Below, piece by piece: positions 49,370 through 57,885 of a stretch of DNA of 64,000 nucleotides. The stretch's first letter is position 1, and the number at the start of each line of letters is the position of its first letter. The position numbers and the translations under genes are program-made. The stretch is from assembly GCA_002436405.1 (NCBI GenBank), contig DJLZ01000001.1, positions 310,713-374,712 of the forward strand, read 5' to 3'. The notes beneath the pieces are model-generated. The model had not been told where the DNA came from. It did not search any database and worked only from the letters and a program-made list of their open reading frames with translations. Source of the stretch: Proteobacteria bacterium UBA6503. GTDB lineage: Bacteria > Pseudomonadota > Alphaproteobacteria > UBA1280 > UBA6503.

Positions 49370-50758
49370 TTAAAACAAATCATCTTCAGCGTTAAACAAC
49401 AGCGACCATGCACTACCCTGTGCACGAAGCTCGGTACCGCTTAGCAGTACAACGTGCACCTTACGCATCGCATCAATACGGATGAACGGGGCAATACGCT
49501 CAGCACGCTCAAGCAAGTAGTCGGTCAGGCGGTTGGTTGCCGCTGCAACACCACCAGCAACCGCACCTCGGGTTTGGTTACCCGTTAGGAACTGCTGGTT
49601 TGTACCGTCTGAGTCGGTCACGTTTGTTGTTTGGTTGTTTGCCACAATGTTCGCAACACCTGCTGCAAACTGGGCGGCAATCGCCAATGCAATACGGCCT
49701 GAGTCACCTTCGTAGAATACGCCCGGCACACCTTCTAGACCATCTTCAGCGTCAACCACGTAGCCTGCAACATCGTAAGTTACAGCACCACGGTCGGGGT
49801 AAACACAAGTCATACGGCTTGGGCGACCCTTGGCACGCTCGGTTGAAATATCGCCTTCAAATTCAAGCAGCATAAAGCAGCCATCCAAAAATACGGTTGA
49901 GTTCATGGCTGTTTTGTAAACACCATGCAAACGGGCTAGCGCTGGCGTGGCAAGGCCACTGGTTGCCAAAGCGTCAACACCGTTCAAAAGAGTTGCTTTC
50001 ACAAAACCCAATGGTGGGATAAATGGAAGCGTTGGTTCTTCTTCTTGCGCATTACCTTCGCTGTCAATACCAGCGGTACGGCCTGTCGTGGTTTTTAGAA
50101 CGCCCTGCAAGAGGGCTTGGTCATTTCCCACACCTGGACCCCCTGCGCCTCCAAGTCGAGTTTCAGTAATACGGCTAGGTGTGCGGCGGCGCACACGCTC
50201 GTTATCTTGCTGTTGCTGGTTCACCGAGCGCAAGCCTTGGCGGCGCGCCTCTTCAACCAAGCGGGTAATTTCATCACGCTGACGGGCGTTTGATTGCTCC
50301 ATCAATTGCATTTGTTCGCTCAGCACCTTCATGGTTTCTTGCAGCTGTGTTTGCAGTTGCTGCATTTCTTGGGTGCGGCGGGTAAATTCTTGCTGTTGTT
50401 GCTCAGACTGAGTCTCAATCTCGTTACGCATTTGCTGCAACGCTTGGGTTTGCTGCGTTACGAAACCACGACGAAGTGATGCACGGTCAGGACCCACAGG
50501 GTTAAAGCCGTCATTTTCGGCTGTATCGTCTTCTGGACCGTCTGGAGAAATACTTACAAATTGGCTAGGTTGTTGAGCAAGGTTTTGCTCAGGTGCAGGC
50601 GCGTCGCCGCCCCCGCTGCGCATCAAGAACACAAGGAAAAAGAAGGCGAATAGCCCTAAGATGCCGATTTTGGCGTTTTTCGGAAGCTCATTAAACCGAG
50701 CAATCCCCTCTGAAAGCCCTGGTTTCCCAGTCCCATTTCCACCTTGTTGGTCTACCAT
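49370..50758 (-). CDS. traB: TraB/VirB10-like core-complex protein
   Basis: A 462-residue bitopic protein that should span from inner to outer membrane in the secretion core. It has a short cytoplasmic tail, one helix (~30-47) and a Gln/Glu-rich coiled coil (~95-175). The VirB10 beta-barrel domain follows with FVKATLLNGVDAL, FLDGCFMLLEFEGDISTERA, RMTCVYPDRGAVTYDVAGYV and LEGVPGVFYEGDSG. GDxS-x-ER, the Cys in MTCV and the (K/A)GYVV-x-x-(E/D)-D-G series are typical of F-type TraB rather than of DotG. The membrane-pore helix region IALAIAAQFAAGVANIV is present. It is preceded by a 212-base gap with a stable hairpin. Confidence 0.85.
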   Translation of the reverse strand: MVDQQGGNGTGKPGLSEGIARFNELPKNAKIGILGLFAFFFLVFLMRSGGGDAPAPEQNLAQQPSQFVSISPDGPEDDTAENDGFNPVGPDRASLRRGFVTQQTQALQQMRNEIETQSEQQQQEFTRRTQEMQQLQTQLQETMKVLSEQMQLMEQSNARQRDEITRLVEEARRQGLRSVNQQQQDNERVRRRTPSRITETRLGGAGGPGVGNDQALLQGVLKTTTGRTAGIDSEGNAQEEEPTLPFIPPLGFVKATLLNGVDALATSGLATPALARLHGVYKTAMNSTVFLDGCFMLLEFEGDISTERAKGRPSRMTCVYPDRGAVTYDVAGYVVDAEDGLEGVPGVFYEGDSGRIALAIAAQFAAGVANIVANNQTTNVTDSDGTNQQFLTGNQTRGAVAGGVAAATNRLTDYLLERAERIAPFIRIDAMRKVHVVLLSGTELRAQGSAWSLLFNAEDDLF

Positions 50759-50918
50759 GGTTTGCCTTTCCTTTGCGTCAAGATGTTTCTAGGTATGCCG
50801 CTGGCTACACATCATTCTGTAGCTTAAAGCATACGCGGTTGAGGGCACTTTATAGGTGCCCATCAACAGCATAGCTCTTTATGAGGGTGTTTTCAACGTA
50901 TAGGTGGCGGATTTGCCT

Positions 50919-50946
50919 AGGGGTGCGTGGCAAAGAAGCCACCCCT
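50919..50946 (-). other. Strong hairpin between the 683-residue gene and traB
   Basis: GTGGC (50927-50931) pairs with GCCAC (50938-50942), with outer AGGGG/CCCCT extending it. It starts 25 bases after the stop of the upstream gene. No T-run follows on the minus strand, so it may be a processing or attenuation site that separates the operon into two parts. The 212-base gap (50759-50970) shows no gene; a second hairpin (GGGCAC/GTGCCC, 50843-50861) lies within it. Confidence 0.4.
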
Positions 50947-50970
50947 AAACACAGGCCAGAACTTTAAACT

Positions 50971-53022
50971 CTAAAATTCGGCACTGCCCGATACTGCCGA
51001 GGTCGGCAAATTCTTCTTCGGATCACGTTCTTCGTCTGCCTGATCAAACAATTTTTCAATTGGTGTCATGTACCAAAGCGACCCAACGTAACCGGCAATA
51101 TCGTCTTTGTAAAAGTTCTCTCGGAACGTTGCAATGCGGTTTGCTTGCTTAGAAAAACCTAAGAACACCTGATACAATCCAGGCCAATTTTCTTCCATCG
51201 CTCTTACCAAGTTTGTTGGCAGGTGGTTAATAGGGTACTCATCCTCTTCAGGTTCGGCTAAGAACGCAATAGCCAAAGAAATCATATCATCCTCTGACAC
51301 ATCAGGATTCAAATAGCGGTTTAGCTCAGGGTAGTTTTCAATATCTGAAGACCTTGGAGACATATATTTAAGTGGATCAGTAATCCACGGCGCCTCAGCA
51401 GGAGAACCCGCAACACTGGCCAAGAACCGATCTGGCGAAACATTTGGCAAAATAACAGGCGCCAATTTTGTTTCCACATTCAGAGGAATAACACTAGAGA
51501 CCCGTACCTTTGGTGCAAGGTCAGGGAACCACCAGTTATCCAGTTCATATTCAAAAGCAATCGGCATCGGATGATAGCCAACCTTTGTAATACAGCTAGG
51601 GTCTGCGTGATGGTAAATGGATGTTGGCAGCAATGAGCCTGCCTTAATCTCTTTACTCTTTTTCGGTAAATCGAAACTATCAAACCCCTGCATTTCAACA
51701 ACAGGGTGGAATTTGGTTAGCATTTCATCAGGAATACGCACCAAGTTTACATTGCGGCGCAGTCTGTTTTTTCGGTGTGACTCAATAACCTTAGGGGTGC
51801 ATGAGTAGTAGTAATGCAGCGGATCCCAAACTGGCCCACGTAGCTGCACAAACCGGCCATTAGACTCACCATCCCAACCCCAAAGGGCAGGTTCTTCAAA
51901 ATCGGCAGGGTGTTGAGGCAACCATGAAGCCCCCCATTTAGCAGCAAGCCTTTGATGGGGTAGCCTTAAATCAGGGTATAGCTTTTTAGGTCGTGGCGTT
52001 GAATAACGCTCTGACTCTTGGCTTTGGTATTGTAAACCATCACTCACAATAACACGCGCAGGTGAAATTGTACTTTGCGTCACGTACCCAGGTTCCAGCA
52101 CTTTAAGGATTGTCCCCTGCGGGGCGTCACTTTCTTGCTGGCTTACAACCTCATGCAAGCCCACCACCGCACGGCCAGGCCAAAAACCTGTATGGGTAAA
52201 ATCATCATCGACCTTGTTTAGGCCATTATAAGCCTCAACCGTTGGGATAAGCGTACAGCCGCGTTTAAAAAAGTCTTCGAACGTAGCCTCATTTTCTTCA
52301 ACAAACTGCTCGTAAGTTTTGTCTTCAGGTTTACGCTTCCACAAGTCCATCAAGTCAGCAGAGGCTTTTTCCGCGGTGACTTTTTCATTTGTAGGTGAAA
52401 CATACAGGCGCTCAGTCTGCGGGATACGCCAACCATCTTGATAAAACGTATCAAGGCGCAACTTGTATGGGTATAGGTTAGAAGCACTGTATTGAACAGT
52501 CCCGCGCAAACCATCTGAACCTAGCACAAACTTGGGGCTAGATGCTGTCATCTCTAAGGGGCGGAATGAGCAAAAGAATACACGCTCAAGAAGGTCAAAC
52601 CCTGCATTTGACTCATCAAACAAAACACTGCCCATTGGCATAAGGTGAGGGTTGCTTTTGACATTATTCTTATGACGAACAATCCCTGTGTAAATAATAC
52701 GGCCGGCAAGGTCGCGTGTAAAAATAGGTGCAATAGGCGCAGACTCATCTGGCTGGATAAGGGCTGCATGGCCGGAATCCTTAAGCATGACATGCCCGGT
52801 TACAGCACCTTGAGGCGGAATACGCACAAGCTGTGGCATTTCGCCAACCTTCTTGAGCTGCAAAGGGCGGCGGATAATTGGGTCGTAGAACGAGCTGTCC
52901 ACATCCACATCTGGGTGCCAGCCCTGCCCTAAATCCCATACAGGCTCTAAAGCCTCGATGCGAAGGATATCCCTCGCATCAAGACCATATTTATTGTTCC
53001 AATCAATAAGGTATTTTTTCAT
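50971..53022 (-). CDS. Hypothetical 683-residue protein of the secretion locus
   Basis: A large protein without signal peptide or membrane helix, so probably cytoplasmic. It begins MKKYLIDWNNKYGLDARDIL. It is rich in Pro, Trp and Tyr and in predicted beta structure; several segments repeat a W-D or P-x-x-W pattern (WDLGQGWHPDVD, LWGWDGESNGRF, WDPLHYYYSC). No P-loop, nuclease or peptidase motif is visible. It lies between the TraG-like and TraB-like genes with a 43-base gap upstream, so it is likely translated with the secretion machine. It could be a scaffold, a substrate-recognition component or an effector; I do not recognise it. Confidence 0.6.
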   Translation of the reverse strand: MKKYLIDWNNKYGLDARDILRIEALEPVWDLGQGWHPDVDVDSSFYDPIIRRPLQLKKVGEMPQLVRIPPQGAVTGHVMLKDSGHAALIQPDESAPIAPIFTRDLAGRIIYTGIVRHKNNVKSNPHLMPMGSVLFDESNAGFDLLERVFFCSFRPLEMTASSPKFVLGSDGLRGTVQYSASNLYPYKLRLDTFYQDGWRIPQTERLYVSPTNEKVTAEKASADLMDLWKRKPEDKTYEQFVEENEATFEDFFKRGCTLIPTVEAYNGLNKVDDDFTHTGFWPGRAVVGLHEVVSQQESDAPQGTILKVLEPGYVTQSTISPARVIVSDGLQYQSQESERYSTPRPKKLYPDLRLPHQRLAAKWGASWLPQHPADFEEPALWGWDGESNGRFVQLRGPVWDPLHYYYSCTPKVIESHRKNRLRRNVNLVRIPDEMLTKFHPVVEMQGFDSFDLPKKSKEIKAGSLLPTSIYHHADPSCITKVGYHPMPIAFEYELDNWWFPDLAPKVRVSSVIPLNVETKLAPVILPNVSPDRFLASVAGSPAEAPWITDPLKYMSPRSSDIENYPELNRYLNPDVSEDDMISLAIAFLAEPEEDEYPINHLPTNLVRAMEENWPGLYQVFLGFSKQANRIATFRENFYKDDIAGYVGSLWYMTPIEKLFDQADEERDPKKNLPTSAVSGSAEF

Positions 53023-53065
53023 TATTTTTATTACCTTAGTTTAGTTCGGCTTTTTAAAGCTTGTT

Positions 53066-56000
53066 TTATTTACCACCACTTGGAGGTTTATCTTTAAGCG
53101 GGATACCCGTTGCCTCAACAAATCGGACAGCATAAGCCTCAGAGAAGTTATCAACTTTGTTACCCTGCTTATCTACGAAGTGACCCAACTCTTGGCTAAC
53201 AACACTCTTAAGCTCATTCGCTGTAAAGCCCAAGTGCTCTTGCGCACCTTTAATGTTGAAGTCAACTGCGTGGCTACTACCTTTTTCAGTACCAGCAACC
53301 TCCTTATGCTCAACAACGTGATGAATTGTCTCGTCGTTAAAGCCTTTGATAAGTCGGTTATGTACGTTGTTGACGCCAGCTTTCGATAGTTCGCCAGACA
53401 CAACCTTGGCACCACCTTGTTTTGCCATCTCAACAGGCTGGTCACCAACCATATTAATAGCGGTACCCATGCGGTCCTTCGCGTATTTACCGTATTTACC
53501 GGCTTTAGCCACATCGGCCATACGGTCATCTTCAGCCTTCAACCAGCGCCCTTCAGCAGCACTTGCACGCTGCTTTTGCGCATCTGACATCGAGACCTTG
53601 TTCCCACGACCACGTTGGCGAGTGTAGGCTTCATCAAACGCATTCTGACCAGCATCAGCAGGCGTTGCACCCGATGCTGGGCTTAACGTACCCTGAACAC
53701 CAGCACTCAACGCGCTTAGACCCTTAGACAGTCCACCTGCACCAGAGGCACCAGCAGCTGCCGAAGCACCCTTGGCTGCACCAATACCTGAGGCAAGCGC
53801 CTTAGGTGCGGCACCAACCATCTTACCAGCTTTAGCCACACTAAAGGCCATCGCCAAGGCTTCACCGCCTGAAATTGTTGATGTTTTATCTGCGGTACCT
53901 GCAACTTGCTGAATCGCACCTACGGGGTTCTTCAATGCGAACATAAAGAAACCAGTCAGGATGAATGCGCTGGTGTAAGCAAAACCCATCACCAAGTCAG
54001 CAAAGTCAATCATGTTACCACTCAAGATATTTCGATCATTGGTCGCCAGGAAGATACCGTTAATTACGCCAATCATCGTAAATACGATCTTCGTTAGCTG
54101 GAAGTACACAATCACAACCAGTGGCATAAAGAAGATACCAAAGGCCCATGAAGGAACAGCCAAGCCAATCATGTAAATAATCGGTGTTAGAATAATCATA
54201 ATAACTGTCGCGTAAGCTACAACCATCGGCATAATCTTTGAGTACGTACCCGCACTAAAACCACCAATGGCAGATTTAAACGCCACACCAATACCACTTA
54301 CAGCGCCACCCACATCAGCCAATAGGTTACGGAATGGGCTCTGGAATTCAGGCGTTGATGCCTGCTGCACCATATTTTGCGCCAATGGCTGAGAGTTTTC
54401 AGCCACCAAGTTACGTGACAGCACCATCATTGACTGAATTCGGTCAGTTTCAGTATCTGTACAGTTATCAATTTGCGCATCCGTAGCAGAACTACCGTAG
54501 CGGTTACGCGCACAACGGAACTGTGCCGTTTGCAAGGCTGTTGTTAGGATTGTGTGCGTCTGCGCACGTGGCGGCAACGCTGCAAAATCAGGATCTTGCG
54601 GATCAAATGCATCTTCGTAGCGAGGGTCTTCCTGCAAGGCTTGAAGGTCCACACCAAACTGTTGTGCACTTTGTGTCGACATAACAACGCGCAAGTCAAT
54701 TACACGGTGCATATCACGGCAGTTCGATACGATAAAACCACCAGCATCGCTATCGGCTACAGGTTGAATCAACATGTCTTGGTCAAGGTTTGAGTCGTCT
54801 GCACCTCCCCAAGCGAAGGCAGATAGCAAACCACCACCAACACAGCCAACAATACCACCAATAACGCCACCAATTAGTGTACCAGCACCTGGCGCAATAA
54901 AGGTACCAACACTACCCGCACCAATCGCAACTGAAGCTGCACCTGCAGCACAACCACCAACAAAGGCGTTAAAACCATTACTTGCAGCATCGCCGTTCGC
55001 ATTTGTTAGGCCGCTCGTTTGAATCAAAGCGTTTTGTGAAGATGAGTTAACGTTTAGTGGTACCACCAATGAAACTGGTTGGTTTTCAAGCTTTGTAAAC
55101 GCATCATCGCCCAAACGGCCAATACTACGCTCCAAATCTTGCAATGTTTGGCCAACCAACTGTTGACGAATCAAACGGTTTAGATCAACACCTTCTTGGC
55201 CTTCGAATTCTTCTGCGACATCTGAATCCATACCCTCGTAAGCATCTTCATATAGCAAAGGCTCAAGACCACGCTTGAAGTCGCGTGTATCTACGCGGCG
55301 GTCACGAATGTTGTATGAGTACGCATTATTACCTGAACAGTTCTCTGGACCACAGATTAGAGTTGGGTAAATATCCTGCGCTTCTTGGATTTCCATACCA
55401 CGTACGTAGTTAGCGTAGTTTTGGTAAAGCAATACACCATCTGCAGCAGTTAGAGATGTGTTCTCCATTTGCTCTAGCAGTTCTGGACGTTGTGTTTCAA
55501 TGTCTTCTGTACGCATGTAAGCAACTTCAGCGGCAGCTGGCAAGCGGCGACCACATGTTGCCAAAAATTCAGATACGTTATAAGCCGTGGGCGCATTTGA
55601 CGCTGATGAACGACGAATTGTTTCAATCGCAGCAAAGTGGCGCTCTAGCGAACGTGGACCCAAATCATGCAGACCTACTGACAAAGCATAGTTAAGATCG
55701 TTAAGCACATCAATTGCCGCAGCTTCTGGGCTGTAGACCTTAAACGATAATCCGTTACCATCACCCTCAAAACCTTGTGCATCTAACTGGCCCTGAACAT
55801 AGCGACTTAGGCGCGTGTTACTAGAACCCTCGTTACCTTGTTGGGCGTTAATGCCCTCACACTCAACGGTATCAGTAATACCCCCAGGGCAGTACTGAGA
55901 GTCCAGCGCAGACTGGGCAACACTTGCAGCATCCGAGAAAAACAGCGGCTCGCCAAGTGGGCGCACAATAACAATAAGGAAAAGCAGGAACCATGAGGCA

Positions 56001-56197
56001 ATTGTTTTAAAGTTCCAAGAAGCAGGCAAAAGCAGAAGAAGCAAGAAACCAATCAAGCCAAAAGTATAAGCCACCCAACCTAAGTCACTTAGGTTTTTCA
56101 GCTCCATCAAGCTAAAGATCTCATGCTGAGAGGCAAACCCCACAAGGGTAAGCACTACCTCTTCTGCATCTACACCAAAATTATACCCTGTTGCCAC
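53066..56197 (-). CDS. TraG/DotA-like polytopic secretion protein
   Basis: A 1043-residue inner-membrane protein, GTG start behind GAGGG. Two N-terminal helices (~39-58 and ~64-79) are followed by a large periplasmic region with several Cys (YCPGGITDTVEC, LATCGRRL, LICGPENCSG) and a Gly/Ala-rich hydrophobic segment (~413-467, with VGTFIAPGAGTLIGG). Two or three helices lie at ~650-700 and one at ~730-755, before a ~290-residue Ala/Gly/Ser-rich, then charged, C-terminal tail. The N-terminal plan is like TraG_N of F-type systems, while the topology also fits DotA/TraY. Neighbours (TraH-, TraB-, TraV- and TraC-like) favour TraG. The family link is weak at sequence level. Confidence 0.55.
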   Translation of the reverse strand: MATGYNFGVDAEEVVLTLVGFASQHEIFSLMELKNLSDLGWVAYTFGLIGFLLLLLLPASWNFKTIASWFLLFLIVIVRPLGEPLFFSDAASVAQSALDSQYCPGGITDTVECEGINAQQGNEGSSNTRLSRYVQGQLDAQGFEGDGNGLSFKVYSPEAAAIDVLNDLNYALSVGLHDLGPRSLERHFAAIETIRRSSASNAPTAYNVSEFLATCGRRLPAAAEVAYMRTEDIETQRPELLEQMENTSLTAADGVLLYQNYANYVRGMEIQEAQDIYPTLICGPENCSGNNAYSYNIRDRRVDTRDFKRGLEPLLYEDAYEGMDSDVAEEFEGQEGVDLNRLIRQQLVGQTLQDLERSIGRLGDDAFTKLENQPVSLVVPLNVNSSSQNALIQTSGLTNANGDAASNGFNAFVGGCAAGAASVAIGAGSVGTFIAPGAGTLIGGVIGGIVGCVGGGLLSAFAWGGADDSNLDQDMLIQPVADSDAGGFIVSNCRDMHRVIDLRVVMSTQSAQQFGVDLQALQEDPRYEDAFDPQDPDFAALPPRAQTHTILTTALQTAQFRCARNRYGSSATDAQIDNCTDTETDRIQSMMVLSRNLVAENSQPLAQNMVQQASTPEFQSPFRNLLADVGGAVSGIGVAFKSAIGGFSAGTYSKIMPMVVAYATVIMIILTPIIYMIGLAVPSWAFGIFFMPLVVIVYFQLTKIVFTMIGVINGIFLATNDRNILSGNMIDFADLVMGFAYTSAFILTGFFMFALKNPVGAIQQVAGTADKTSTISGGEALAMAFSVAKAGKMVGAAPKALASGIGAAKGASAAAGASGAGGLSKGLSALSAGVQGTLSPASGATPADAGQNAFDEAYTRQRGRGNKVSMSDAQKQRASAAEGRWLKAEDDRMADVAKAGKYGKYAKDRMGTAINMVGDQPVEMAKQGGAKVVSGELSKAGVNNVHNRLIKGFNDETIHHVVEHKEVAGTEKGSSHAVDFNIKGAQEHLGFTANELKSVVSQELGHFVDKQGNKVDNFSEAYAVRFVEATGIPLKDKPPSGGK

Positions 56198-56243
56198 TTA
56201 ATTAGCCCTCATTATCCAAATTTATATTCCCAGCTTTTTGACA

Positions 56244-57776
56244 CTATCTAAACGAAGCGCCATACCCCCCTGGGCGTAGACCACCGTTTGCAGCCGCACC
56301 CGATAGGGCACCTGAACTGCTTCGCATTGAGCGGCCTTGAAGATCATCCAAACGTTCGTTCATACCTGTAACAGTCTGTGCAACATCTTTTGACATTTTC
56401 ACATCCATCAGGATTGAATCACGTGCAGCTTTAAATGCCTCAAGCTGAGCAATAATGAACTCACGCGTATGAGGGTTAACACTGGTCTCTGAATCAGAAG
56501 ATTCTGAACTACCAGAGTTAATCAAAGCTTCCGACAATGCTGTAATCAATGCGTTGTAAAGGTTTACCGAAGCCTTAGCTTTAACAGTTTGAGCAATAGC
56601 ACGCTGTGCACCTTCAATTTCAGCTTGCGGTAGCATTTGCACGTTAATATCTACGTGTGGGTGAATCTCACGACTCAGGATACACTCAGCGTGTGCTTGA
56701 ACCAGCTGCATTGGGTTAAGTGAAGCAATACGATCAACACCATTCTCGTCATCACCAGTACGAAGGGCGTTCGTTAGCTCTGAAACATCAATCTGTTTCC
56801 CACCGGCTTCAACAATACACTCGTTTACAGAAGCGTAGCCAGCCAATGGACCACCGCCATTACCGTTACCATTACCGTTACCATCGCCTTCACCATCGCC
56901 GTCACCGCCGCCGTTACCACCATTTGTAGCAACATCAGGGTCACAGCTAATTGCACGATCACCTGAGGCCGTTAGACGCAAAGCTTCTGAGTAGCCAACC
57001 TCTTCAATAAGTGCATCAGCCTGCGCACCACGAACTTGCAAGCAAGATACCGCTGCGCTTTCAGCAGCAAATGATACAGCACTAGGCGGCACTGAGGCTT
57101 GAGAGCTTTGACCTTCACCAGTACCTACGTCGTAAGCAAAGTTTGGCAAGAAGTCACACAGACGGCTACCCTCTTCACACACGTGGTCGTGCAATGTACC
57201 TGACCAACGGCGTGATTGAGCAATAGCTTCTACGTAAGGCTCAAGAGCCGAACCTTCACATGAGGTTTGAAGACCGCCATTTTCACGCAAACACTCAGCG
57301 TGTGCCTCGTCACGAAGGCGACGGTTTGTTACGTCAGCAAAAATCTCATTCGCGTTACAACGTTCTTGTTGAATACTTACACGAGCATGACCAATAGCCT
57401 TCATGCCATCAAGAACCTGAGAAACACCAGGTTGTGAGTAAAGAAGTGAAAGGGCTTCGGTTGCAATTGTGTTTTGTAGGTAGTTTTTAAACTCGTCACC
57501 CAAGTTACCTACGTTAAATGTGTTTTCAAGCATCCCGCTGATGTCTAGGCCTGAACAACCAAGAACACCGCCAGCATCAAAGCTTGAGCCAACCTCTAGG
57601 ATAGGACGCTGTGTAGCGCCACCACCACTGCCGCCGCCGTTGTTAGGCGCACGAAGTACACCACCAAATTGATATGATCGAGAGTAGTCCTGCTGTGCGT
57701 AAGCAGTACTTACTGAAATGCTTAAAACGGCAGCCATAGCCACCATTAGCTTTGAAAATGTTTTCTTGTTAAACAT
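56244..57776 (-). CDS. TraH-like exported secretion protein
   Basis: A 510-residue exported protein with a signal peptide ending in AYAQ. It opens with DYSRSYQFGGVLRAP, then AGGVLGCSGLDISGMLE, followed by helices and ERCNANEIF. This order (Gly-rich entry, G-C-x-G-(I/L)-D, helical block, later Cys) resembles F-type TraH, a periplasmic pilus-assembly protein. A Gly/Asp/Asn-rich linker lies at ~280-310, and the C-terminal half carries CILSREIHPHVDINVQMLP and a coiled end. Both halves recur in the double hydrolase at 28117-31008, where hydrolase domains have been added. It is preceded by GGGAG and lies 46 bases before the TraG-like gene. Confidence 0.5.
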   Translation of the reverse strand: MFNKKTFSKLMVAMAAVLSISVSTAYAQQDYSRSYQFGGVLRAPNNGGGSGGGATQRPILEVGSSFDAGGVLGCSGLDISGMLENTFNVGNLGDEFKNYLQNTIATEALSLLYSQPGVSQVLDGMKAIGHARVSIQQERCNANEIFADVTNRRLRDEAHAECLRENGGLQTSCEGSALEPYVEAIAQSRRWSGTLHDHVCEEGSRLCDFLPNFAYDVGTGEGQSSQASVPPSAVSFAAESAAVSCLQVRGAQADALIEEVGYSEALRLTASGDRAISCDPDVATNGGNGGGDGDGEGDGNGNGNGNGGGPLAGYASVNECIVEAGGKQIDVSELTNALRTGDDENGVDRIASLNPMQLVQAHAECILSREIHPHVDINVQMLPQAEIEGAQRAIAQTVKAKASVNLYNALITALSEALINSGSSESSDSETSVNPHTREFIIAQLEAFKAARDSILMDVKMSKDVAQTVTGMNERLDDLQGRSMRSSSGALSGAAANGGLRPGGYGASFR

Positions 57777-57885
57777 TAATTAATCTCCCGAAAGCCCGTT
57801 TAATCCCTGCTTTCTTATATAAATAGGCACGAATTGGCGAACATCAATTCCTGACAGGCTAAAAACCGCCCTTTTTATTTATCGC

